Assembly (NCBI GenBank): GCA_037389465.1 | Contig: JAZARR010000110.1 | Span: forward strand, 2,113,501 to 2,177,500 | DNA: 64,000 bases | Source: Baylisascaris procyonis | Lineage: Eukaryota > Nematoda > Chromadorea > Rhabditida > Ascarididae | Reading direction: 5' to 3' | In this document: one piece after another, positions 13,879 to 26,400 of the stretch | How positions within the stretch are numbered: the stretch's first letter is position 1 | Layout of the letters: the number at the start of each line of letters is the position of its first letter | Notes under the pieces: generated by a model | Seen by the model: only the letters and a program-made list of their open reading frames with translations | The model's database searches: none | What the model was told of the DNA's origin: nothing | Made by a program: the position numbers and the translations under genes

Positions 13879-15588
13879 AACGTATTTTCTTTGTATTTAT
13901 TCGATGGTGACTTATTGTTCGCTGTTGTGTTATTCGCTCCAAATTGAGCGTTTTGTCAAAAGATTGCATAACAAGTGTTGCTTCCTTTTTATCGTCATTG
14001 TGAGATATGAATGATCTATAAGATGGGAAATTTTTCTCTGAGGATTCTATTCGCTCTTTTAGTCGACGTATTGTCGTTATTCATTGATCGATAGCTAGCC
14101 ATATGGGTTGAGGTGGGCTTTCTGCTTCTTTCTCGTCTCTCCTTTGTCTTCTGCATTCTGTTTAATTCTATCTACAAGCTAGCTTCATTCATCTCTTTCA
14201 AAGAGTTCTTGTAATTGAAATTTTTTTTAGGTTTCTAGTAGCATTGACGTCCGGATGTGACTGCAAGAAACATATAGTTAATAGCATCGAAGCATTTAGC
14301 TAACGCTTTAATTAATGTATTAAAGATCAGTATAACATAGGATGGTTACTCAAGTCGATTCACTTTAAAATGGTTAGTGATAGTTTCGACTGAATTACAA
14401 AAGAGAAACGATTGAGCAGCAGCAGATCGTCGTCGTCGTTAAAATTTTACGCCACTTTACAAATGGATCATTACTATCAAATTCAGATCATCGCCATCAA
14501 ATTCGGGTCATTACCATTGAATTTAGATTATCATCGAATTCGTTTCAGTGCAATTGCGATGTTGAGTTTTCTGCTACCAATCTTCTATTTTTGCAAAGGA
14601 AATAGATTTGAATAAATTTTGCAGAAATGATTGTGATAGCGTTCGATGTCTTATAATTGTGATAGTGTTAAATGTTTCTTTTTTTTCTTGGTTTTTTTTT
14701 TTTTTGGCTGTTCAAAAGGTTGGATCCAAAATTCATAAAGTGCTTAGCAAACATTGACATTGATGTTGTTCCTTAAATCATGTTTCTAATTGCTTGATCT
14801 CTCAGAGCATTTTGATCGCTAACTTTTTTCAATTTAGCCTTTCAATAATGATAACTTTGATATTTTAAACTGCACTTCACTGATAATTTTTACGGCATTA
14901 ATTTATAGTGACGTATATCAAATTTGTGAGTTATTGAAGAGTGTGATATCTGACGCATTATTGCTGAAATATCGCTCTTGATGTTATTATGCCTCAATTC
15001 ACAATTAGCATTTTCACGATATATTCGTGACAGACAGCTGCACCCATCGCTTTAGTGCTTTAACGCTGCACTTCACACATTCGCCAGCCGGTTGTCATTT
15101 CCGTTGAAGTGCTATTAATTTTTTTTTTCACTAATTAACGCATTCGATTGCACACTCGTTGTCACGCATTCGAATGCATTCACATTCCACAATTGTGCGC
15201 AGCTGTGAACGCGTGCTCATATATTGCCTCAATCGGCATCGAGTGAGATGCTTCCATCAAACTGTATATTCGTGACAGACAGGTGCACCCATATATGCTG
15301 CAGTGATATCAAATGAGTGGACTGATATGCTTATCGCAGCATATATGAATTTAGTTGTTATAGATTATGCATCTATTTGATGGTAGAACTTTTGTTAGAA
15401 GTTTGTTGACGAATCGATTTGCTCTTAGGCATTCAACGGGATAGAGTGGTGAAGCTCAAAGTCCGACTAAGCCTTCAAGCTCTAAAACCCGGGAAATTCT
15501 TCTACCAAAGCCTTGGTTTTTGTTGTGAATGGCGATATTTCCTTTAACGAGTATCTGAACTCCTCAGAAATAAATATATATGACTCGA

Positions 15589-15638
<50 letters not shown>

Positions 15639-18600
15639 AATAGAATCGTCTCACGACAGAAAAAGGTGTGTATGTGCTGAACGTCAATGCTAACGGTGAA
15701 GAATTCGAGCCCTGTGCAGTCTTTTACTGAATGTTTCAGGAAATAAGTGCTTGTTTTCATGGGCTATTTTTCGGTTCAGTTCTCCGCACTGTTATTCATA
15801 TTCGGAAGTAAAACCCTACGAAATCTCTTCGCAGCGTCATATGCATAGCGAAGTCTTCGGCGCTTTTGTCATTGGCATGATTAGATGATATGTAACCACC
15901 TTGCTTCCCGTTGGCTGCATTAACGTGGGTACAGGCTCTTCTAGCTGTTCCCATCGTTATAGCCAGAAATAGGGAAAAGCACAACTGCTAAAATGGAGAT
16001 TTTCGAGTGTGATTAGGAGGGATGGCATGAATTTCTAGATAGAGTTATTTCGATGTTAATTAAGAAAGCCTTGTTATAGGTCGTTATCCAACAAGGAAAG
16101 GAAAAGGGGAAGGGTGTTTTTTTTTTGAGGCATTTTAAAAGATTGGAGAGATCATCACTAAATCCTACTGCGGCAGAGGATGCAGAAATTGGGCGAAGGC
16201 TTAAAGGAAATTACAGTGGCATCAGTATCGCGTCATGGAGAAAGATTTATGGTCGAACGCTTCAAGACCCTAACACACTGAAGTAGATACACATTGAATT
16301 GGTGACAGTCGGGTGGTTGTTTAACTTTCTACTTAGAATTTCATTCATTTTCGGTAGTGTTCACGAGCGGCATAATAATGTTTCATGATTCAGTGCTTTA
16401 GAATTAGTTGCCGTCCTTCTTTTAATAATCGATGTTTTCAAGTTCGATTACGTAGCAGATCACCGCAGACCTAAGAATATTTTGTTGGTATGGTTATATC
16501 CCTCCTTTACTATATTTGTGGCCAATCAAAATAATAGGAAAGATGAAGCAGATGTAGTTTTGACTTCATGGATTCATTGTTGCCTTATTTGTCATAAAAT
16601 TTCTGCACTTCCGGTCTTATGTTCCATATTTTCACTTCTTCAGGTGTTATTTTACTTTCACAGTTTATTACTTTTGTAGTGATCTCTTACCATCGATCTA
16701 TCATAGCAGTCTTTTCAAGTGGTACTCATTTCTCAATATTGCTCAATAATTCAATGATGGTTTGTAGAATTACGATGGTTCAATTTCCAAGTATTTTCTT
16801 TATAAGTTTTCTTCCTGGTGCTAATTAACGGTCTATAATTATTTCCCGCATTCATTCAAGTTCTCATTTTTATTTTTCGTTTAGAACTCATCGAGAGAAT
16901 ATATTGTATAAGTAAATCTCAAAGAGTAAGATGAATTCAGCAATCAATTCCGTTTTAAAAAGATAAAACCTTTGATATTTGCATTATTTCACGTAGATAA
17001 TTCGAGGCGCATATTAAGCTTATCATATCTTATCATCTCGCATATATATTTAATTGTAAAAAACCAAAGTTATCAAAGGCATGCTTTCGATTTGTTTAAA
17101 TAAATTGCTATCACTATCACTGAGGTTTTTTTACAACTGTGATTTATTATCTTGTGATAAGCTGATAAGTTCACATGTTTTATTCATAGGGAACAATTTT
17201 TTAAACCAATGAAAGATTGATAAGCGTGAGGTGTGATGTGAACTAATCACATCCTTACTACGAGGCAGTCTTATGACTCACTTGCGCATCTCTCTTTCTC
17301 TCTTTTCCTCATTTTCTCTCTCTGTTTGTCTCGACTTGAGGTCAGGCATTACTTCAAATGTGTTCATGTTCTTTGTGCAACTTGTGTCTATTACTCAAGG
17401 TAAGGCTGCTTACATGTTTTTGATGAAGTAGTAACTAGCCGGCAAATTTTGAGAGTGACCGAACTGCCTGAACTCATAGAGCTATATATCGGTCTTCATT
17501 CTCACCTCGGAAGCATGTCTTTTTTCATACTCTGGCAATTCAGGTTTTGGGCATTTTGCACTTCCGTGTCGGTGATCCTGTTTCCATCCCATTTTTACTG
17601 TTTCAAGCTAAAGTTGTTCATATTTCAGACGTCCACCGCCGACGGATTACGTGATCGACGAAGAGACAGTAGCGGATACGGTATTATCTCCAGACAGTCA
17701 CGATAGTGGCATTAATGTAGAGAGTCAGTACAGTAAACCGATGCGAATAGAGGAACCACCGCCTATGAAACCGTTACCACCTGGTTGGGAAAAACATCAA
17801 GGTTCATTTTCGGTTGTTTTTGTTCGATGTTAGGGTCTTTTTTCTTTGCTTTTCTTGCAGATTTTCATCCAATTCAATAATGTGCCGTAGGTGATAATGG
17901 TTTGCCGTTAATCGTTTTCATTACGAGCCTATTTTTAGAGTCGGTGGGGAGAGGAAAGGAAGAAAAGAATGGATTCTCTTATTAGTATTTTATAAATGTT
18001 GTATGGAGAAGAAAGATAGTGTTGTATGGTATTTGCCAAAGATTGCATTGATATGTAATAAAAGAATTTACTGCATAAATCATTCACTTCAATGTTAATT
18101 TCCTTTTATCGATTGTTTTCGATTCATTTAATTTACTTTATTAGTTTCGCGTTGATCACCTCAATGCCGCATATATATATTTCATTTTAATTTAAATAGT
18201 AAATCGATATTCTTTTATTGATCAATTTCTATTGTGTACACAATGAACGAGTCGCTCGCGTTAGCGTTTGTATTGTTAGAAATAAGGAAAATTGCTCGAT
18301 GGCGGAAGTAATGATTGTTTGTTCTATTGGTTTGTTTATTCTTGTGGGTAAGTAAATAATTTCCCAAAAAAAAAGACAACAAGGCAACTAGTCGGTCGCC
18401 TAAAAACGTAGGAAAAAAACTCCATTATTGAATCAGAATTTATTTACTCATCTATGTATGACGAATTCAATGAGGTGAATAGTCGATATTTGAAACGGTT
18501 AATGAAATAAATTAATAAAGGGATCTTGCATTTTTTTTTTTACAAATATTGGCAATTGCAAACGTTTTTATATATTTTTAAAGTGCCACATTGCCGTAAT

Positions 18601-21600
18601 ATGCCTATCATTTAGGGAAAGTCGATGAACTCTATTTATTTTTTCTAGGCAGAAGTTACTTATGGGTTTGTGATTTCCTTAACTTGTCAATAAGAATCAC
18701 AATCGGTAACTTGATAACTTCAATATTTTTTGACTGAAATTAATCACGAAAACGAAGCTCATTCCTGAATCATTGTAAAACTTCCACCCTAAAAATGATG
18801 CATTCTTTCTCAGCAGAAGTTGAAGAGGTGCATCTCCAGCATATAGTTTCATAGTTCTCTTAAAGTAGAAAAAATGCGCCTACTTGTTCTTTGAAGGTTC
18901 GCATTATTATTTGTGTGGAGAAAAACGTTTCGCATAGAAATTCCTTTGAAAATTGGATCGTTCGGAAGGATAATCCAGCTTCTTTGCATTGTTGAAAGGT
19001 ATTAAAGAGATTAGTGGCAAGAATAGGCTATAAAATCTACTTGAATAGTGATTCGAAAAAGAAGCCTAGTGAATGTGAAGGAAGTTTTTCGGAGCGCATT
19101 AACTTCATACTGAAGGGAATTGAAAAGGAGTTGAAAGAAGAGTCTCATGCAAAAGGAAAAGAATGATGGTTAAGGAATGGTTTCAATATGGAGAGGAGAG
19201 TGGTTGATGAAGAGTTTCATAGCGAAAGGTGAGGTGGGTGCTGAAAAAAGGATTTCATGCTGAAATGGTGAGAGAGATGAACGAAGGATTTCTTTAAATT
19301 TTCTTTGTAATGTACTAAAAAAAAGAGATTTCTTCTATGAATGAATATATTTATAGATCCATCTGGATATTCGTATTATTGGCATGTCGATAGCGGTACA
19401 ATACAACGTGAACCGCCGGTGAGATATTTTTTAATTCGAAATTTGAAGCAATTATTAATGCATTGGAAATGAATCATTGAATTGCAATCGTATATTGTTT
19501 TGTTTTTTGTTCGAATTTAAAGAATTTTAAATTTCAGACATTTTGGCATTTATCCAATTATATTTTCTTCAAAAAAAAATTCTTTTAATTTATTCCGAAA
19601 TATACTAATTATTTTTATGTCCAGGAAAATAAAATTGTTGAATTAGTAGAATGTGAGATTTTTTTTTTTTCATTGCAAACATTTCAGTTGAATTTTTTTT
19701 TTACATAAAATGAAAAAAGTGTTTTTTTTTTTTTGAGCTCTTTTAAGTGATAGTTTTTCTTTTAGTCTAGGAATTGAAAAGTGGCATTCTTACCTCGAGT
19801 GAATCTCTATGGTTATAAATCACTAATGGTTTATTAGAGGTTGATTTTATTGAGATTCGGGATTTCCGTGCGCTAAACGAGCGGTCTATAAAGTCCTAGG
19901 TGTACTATGAAATTAAGTCATTTTTCTCTAAAGTTTAAAATTTTTTAGGGGGGGGGGGGGGGAAGAAGGGAGGGGGAGAGACGGATCTTTTTTTCTTCTA
20001 GAACTTCTTAGGGCACAAGATTATTCAAAGGGGGTTTATTTGAGTGAGTACTGTAAATATTATACATTCGAGGATATAAAAACAAAAGTCTCAGTCGTTG
20101 ATTGATTGCAATGAATATTCTAGTTGTGTTAAGAAGCAAGCATTGCAATATTTGCACAGTTGATTCGTGTGCAAAACAAATTTCTGTATGCCACTAGTTT
20201 TGTGAGCGCAAACATTACAATTCCTCTCGTTGACAAACAAACATTACGAACGCGATCTCGTGATTTCTCCTTCATTTACAGTAAAGAGGGGATGGAGAAG
20301 GGTGGGGGAGGGGTTATATTTCCAAATTAAATTCCTCTTACTGTATTTAACGAATTACTTTATTTAAATAATTGTAATATCTAAAAAATTTCAAGAATTA
20401 TTTCCGATTAACTGAAATTGACTACGGATAGTACAATATGAAAACAATTACGGTAAAAGATAAACGCTTCTATTCTATTGAGGTCTTAGTGAGTGAATTG
20501 TTTTGAAATGTGAAGGGAGTTGTAAAATGAAGAGGAACACTTATCATTTATAATGCAGCTTTTATATTCTTATTCCCCTTTGGAGAGACTCTTTAAAGTT
20601 AATCGACAATGGGAAATTTCCATTCCTTAGTGATTCTTCTTCATAATTTACTCATTTGTTTTCTTTTCCTTCTTTCTATTTTTATTCTATTCCGACTCTT
20701 TTTTTTTGTTTAATTTGACTCGAATTTTGCAATATTTTTTTAATTGTTTATTGAATACCATTTAAATATTGATTGTTTTCAGTTTTATTCTTTGCATGCT
20801 TTTTTCTGATAGAGCTGTTGAATTTTGCATTTTCGTAATTTTTTGCATAAAACACAAAACGATCAATAGTTAAATTGAAATCGGTTGGTGTATTGCCAAA
20901 TCTGGTATAAATCGGTGTAAACCACAAATGTTTTCGATGATTTCGATATGAATGGTGGTGTACCGAATGGAATATATAATGCGATGCTATATTAACGGTT
21001 GAAAGCATGTGAAAATATATGTATTGTTTAGGTGCAAAATCGTGAGACGCAAGTTGATATACTACCTTCACCGATACCGGCACCGCCACCAGTGCAACAA
21101 CAGATCATACAATTGCCAGCTCAACAACCGATCATTGAGGAACATGCCTTCAAACAAACCACCACGAAACGATGTATCGATAACGATGCACTCACCGATG
21201 ACGATGACGATTTTGTTGGAAAGGTTGGTGCTTGTTGCCTTGAACAACCTGTATCGCCTGGAGGTGTTAGAAAGAGGGGAGTGTTGAGGTCATGACTTGA
21301 CCTCTTGAAATCTATAGCTAAGAGATGATACATCATTTTATTGTTTTATTTTTCATATCTTTGCTTAGATGCTCTCATTTCACGTTTCCAAATGGTAACA
21401 AACGATCCATAATGACAGACAACTAAGTGAACGAGCGCTTAATGATTTTTTATCAAATCTTCGAATTTTTTTTTTATTTTCGTTTTTTTTCGCGACACCT
21501 ATTTCTTTTCTATGACGTCATTATAATTTGTAAGATATAAATACCTAGGTAGTTTTTTTTTGGTCGAAAACCACATTAATTACATGTTTATGCATTTAAA

Positions 21601-23361
21601 GTTTTTCCGTTTATATTTGCGATATCATAGTTTATCAGTTATTATGTTTTTGCTGATATCACTCCTCAGTAACATCGAATGCGCATATTGCTTTCCTAGT
21701 GATAAGCGGAAAGGCGATCATCTGTTGATATTTGCATATCGGCTCCTCGATAAAATGCATTTTGTCATTTCTTACCTTTAGTCAAGTTTTAATTATCTTT
21801 GCAAATCTCTTAATAATCGCTTTGAAGGGAAAATATAAGCGAATGCGAAAATTTCACAAAATTATGGACCCCCCTCATTGTAAGCATTGTTCTCTTTATG
21901 AAAGATTGTCGTTCATTAAACTCATTCGACTATGTTTAATATATCAATTAATGTTCACTATAGCTATTTCCTCCTATTTGATATAAGATTGTGACATAAA
22001 TTAGTTGAAAATATTAAATATATATGAGTGGAATATTGCAATCGAAAATGATTACTGATAGAGTAGATATATTTTAATGGCTATGGCTATAGATTCAATC
22101 ACTATTGGATTTCTCTTTGATTTCGTTGTACTTGCAGTAATTTTTCTTTTTTTTCATCACCTACATAAATGCGTTGATAGGATTTTTCGTACAAATATAT
22201 AGTTGTATCTCATCAGTGTAAGTGTTGCCTAGTAGATGATTGTCTCTTTATTGGGTACATTAATTTTATTGAACGCCTTAATAAAAATTACCGTTGAAAA
22301 AAAAATTCTGGTTCCACTATTCGATATTTTCAGAATTTAATGAATTAAATTAAATGAAAAAAAAAGTTTAAAATAATCGAAGAAAAATGAAAAATTCGCT
22401 ATATTTTATGTGAATAATTTTAGATTGATTAGCTATAAAGCTTCATGTTTCAAATCGTCAATGAATATTTCCTCTTTATTTCCTCCACTGAAAAGGTTTT
22501 TATAATGGTGGCAATGAAAGGCGAGGAGCAAAATCGAATCATATGGGAATATTTTTGATGAGATTTTAGATTTGCCATGGGATCTGCTGATATTTAAATC
22601 GCTTTTTTTTAAGAAAAATTTCATGCTTCTATACCTTTTTTTTCTTTCTTTCTCTCTCTTTCTCGTTCTCTTTCTCTCCGATGTTTTCTTCGGAAAACTG
22701 CTTGAAGATAAAATGAATTGCTAAGAAATTTTAAAGGCAATTGAAGTGTATGAGCTAATAAAAGCTTTTCTGCATTAAAAAAAAATATATGATAGATATA
22801 TCCCTTGTGATATTCAACATTATCGTTTTAAATATGTCAATCTTGAGCAACAATTTTTATCGATATTTTTCGAATCGTTTTGATATTCATTTAAAAAATA
22901 GAGAAAAGAAAGAAGTTGGATGCAATATGCGAACTCATCGATTGACGATTAAAAGAGGACGTATATTCGATGGGTGGTTGGTGGGGCTTATCGGAGATGC
23001 GATCCATGATAGTGTTGTGGTGAACGCTGTTTGGGTTGGTTGCGCCGATTGCAACTGCCTTCGTTCAATCATCCGTATTGTTCACGCTTATGTGCGTCTT
23101 GGGTATTCACTTTCCGTTATGGGTAATGCTGATGAACAATGTTCAGTGGGTGGTACGACATCAATCATTGGTGTTATCCTTTACCTCAGAAATTGCTTAT
23201 TGGTTAGTTGTTATTCTATCTTATCTTATTAGCTAATATTTCATTTTCTGGTGGGGCAGGGGAAGGGGGATGGATGAATACTGCTGGGTGCGATTGTGAT
23301 CGTCCCATGCGTCTAGGAAGTCTCCTGCAACCCATTCATTGATTCCTTGTAAATCATCTCA

Positions 23362-23416
<55 letters not shown>

Positions 23417-26400
23417 TAATTAATCTTAGAAAACCTCATTGGAAGTTATATGTGAAACTATAAAAATTAAATTCTCATTGAAATTTTTTAGATTTCTTAG
23501 ATTTTCTTTCCCATTATAAGTTGACAAGCGAAATATAACATTAGGCCACATATCGGTCTGATTTTATATGCTATGAAATAGTTTATATTTATAGATGTAG
23601 ATAAATTGAGAGAGAGAGATTGTTGTATTGTCATTTAAAGTAATAAGTATAAAGTAATAAGTAATTAGTGAGTAGGTAACAGTGTCGTCGAAAGAAGTTT
23701 TATCTTCGATCAATAAATAAAAAATTGATATATAATCGTAGATCTTATTTGATTATCTCTATTTGTTAGAAGCAAATCTGCGTTAATGTTGTTGACGTAA
23801 TAGAGTCCGTTATCTAGTAGTTTAGAGGGTTACTTAATCCTTCTTATTGCTATGATTGACTTCTTTGTGGTGCTTTCTTGATTTGCCTCTTGCCAAATTG
23901 ATGCGCTTGCTTGTGATCGCATTTCTCTTAGCGAATTATTCGAATAAGTAATTTCTTTTTTTCCGGTTGATTTTTTTTCTTTGAATAAATTTCTCCGTTT
24001 TATAATTTTTATGATTTCAGAAGAAAATTTACTCAGCAATTGTAATTTTTTTTTTAAATAGTTTTATTTGATCGTTCTCCGTTGTTGGTGTGATATCGTA
24101 AACACACTTATATATGCATATACGTTAAAGTTAGCATGCGTCATAAAGATGTTGACGAGTGTAATGCTAAAAAAGATGCCTTTTTTTAACGCTTAATTAA
24201 TATTGGTTTATAATTTTTTATATCTAAAGGGGAAAATTCTTTCATTTCACATATATTAGGCAGAAGACGAAAGCGAAGAGCATATTGTGGCCACCCACCA
24301 AATATTACCCCTGTGGGTCTTCTCAATTCCTACTGTCATTGCCATATTGGAGTCGTTGTTGATTTGCGCTAGTAGTTGTGTTGAAGAGCAGTTGTTTAGC
24401 ACAGCAGTAATGCTAGCATATATGGATGCATTAAATTTAGGTGTATCCATACTAGGTTATTATTGTAACGTTATATTCTCTTTTTTTTTTTGAATTTCCC
24501 GAATTGTTATCGTCTTCATTGCGGTGTAATTTGTTAAAAGAATATATCATAGTATATCATAGATGGATTTCCTTTTTTTTGGACTCATGGGTATATTTAT
24601 GGGAATAAAGTAACTTGAATAATTATATGAATTGAGAGAAGTAGAAGGGGGGTTATAAAGTATGTTATGGTACGATTGCGGTTCTATTTATGGCTCCATC
24701 CAATTATGTTGTCTTTTGCGCATAAACGAGCGTATTCACGACGCGAATTGTGTTTTCTTACGAAGCAAATGATGTCAAAATTGTTTACACGCTTACATTT
24801 CAACAAATCTAATGTGCATTTTTTTTCTGTGGGCATTATCATACACCCATCAATAATAACCCATGTTGGAGATTTTGGAATCCAACCGTTCTCTTACTAA
24901 TATAAAAATTGTAAATAAATAGGTTATCTTGAATCAATTATTCAGCAGTAATTGAGTGAAACAACCAATGAAATAAATAGTCCTTTATATCTGTTAAATT
25001 GGCTCATTGTATTATTCGTGTTGAATGATATGGAAATATAATTTTTATTATATCATTTCATATTGGTCAGCCGTTTCAATTTTAAATATTATCGAATACC
25101 ATTTGAATCTTTTGTATTACATCTTAGACCGATATCGTCGAATCGGCATTGTGCTTGCGAGAAACTTCTAACTAGATGGTAACATCACAATCGTTATGGA
25201 GAGTAAAACTCGAGAAATGCGATTGTATGATGTTAGGCTTCAAAGCAATTTTTATACCTCTAAATTTAATAGTGAAAAGAAAACAATGAGGGGAATCTGC
25301 AGTAGTAATTAAAACTTTATTTACATTGATATCGTTAAGGCTTCTCAAGTACCATAACAATTCTACGAGGTGAAGTCAGAGAGAATCTCTTCCACTAGAC
25401 GAGTTGCAAAGGCGACGTTCCTATGGGTTGTTTAAGAGTTGCAATTGTGTTATTGTGGTGAGAGGGTGATGCGCTTTTCCAATCAACTTTCATTTCATAC
25501 ATCTGCATCAGAAAATATGTGTAATCGAAACATAGAGTATTGTCTCGTATCGTATTACAAGCTTCCATTGTACTGTATCTTGTACTGTATAACTACAGTA
25601 CAAGCGTCCATTTTACTGTATCTTGTACTGTACAAGCTACAGTACGAACTTCCGTTTGCTGCACTCGTGTAATCGAATCGACTGTTCACATCTCCTTAAT
25701 AATATTCTAAATCCGATTATGGTTATACTATTATTATTATAGAATAATGCATCACTATACGTTAATTTGATGGCACATAATCTTGCATTTCCGTTTTTCG
25801 GTTCATATTTTGCATTCAATAGCATCATTGCTTATGCCCTTTATATTCATGCGAGCTCGAAGCAATCCTTTTCTCAACTATTTTCGATCTTATATTCTTT
25901 TATTTATTTCCGTTTTATAAATAACTGAATCCAAATTTTTCAAATGAATTTGCTTTCTTGAGGGGTTATTTTCGATCAATTGTACAACGAGACATTCCGT
26001 TGAATTATAAGTTAAACAATGTGAAAAACAATGAATAGAAAGGGATATTTTAAGTAAACTTACTATATTACTGTTATAAAATGATTCTACTGCTAGCGGA
26101 TCGGTCAAAACCAGTGCCCATATCACCAAGAGTATCAGTTATGATGATCTAATAAAGAGGTTTTTCAGCCGGTGAGATTTGCGGTTCGTTCATTGGGATG
26201 GACAGAGATCGCCGAAGAGGATCTAACTGCGGAGAAAAGTTCAAGGGCTGTCAACAAGGCGATTGTCGATCTAAGCACTGGACGAAACGATATTATGGAT
26301 AACGTTTCAAAATGGGGCGATGTGTGCTTTCTTTCTCATTTTTTTTTTGAGCTTTATACTTTTAAAAAAAAGTTTTATAATACCATTTTGAAAGGGCCTA

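Noticed and set aside
15796..15984. Minus-strand frame TARRACTHVNAANGKQGGYIS as an exon
   Set aside because: Protein-like in part, but no recognisable family and no convincing acceptor or donor.
19948..19962. Poly-G tract (also 31913-31929 and 61536-61550; poly-C at 54663-54676 and 54786-54797)
   Set aside because: Simple homopolymer runs; no G-quadruplex arrangement of four separated runs was evident.
22789..23232. 147-codon frame as a protein-coding gene
   Set aside because: No family, no splice sites, mixed composition and a competing overlapping frame; kept only as a weak island.
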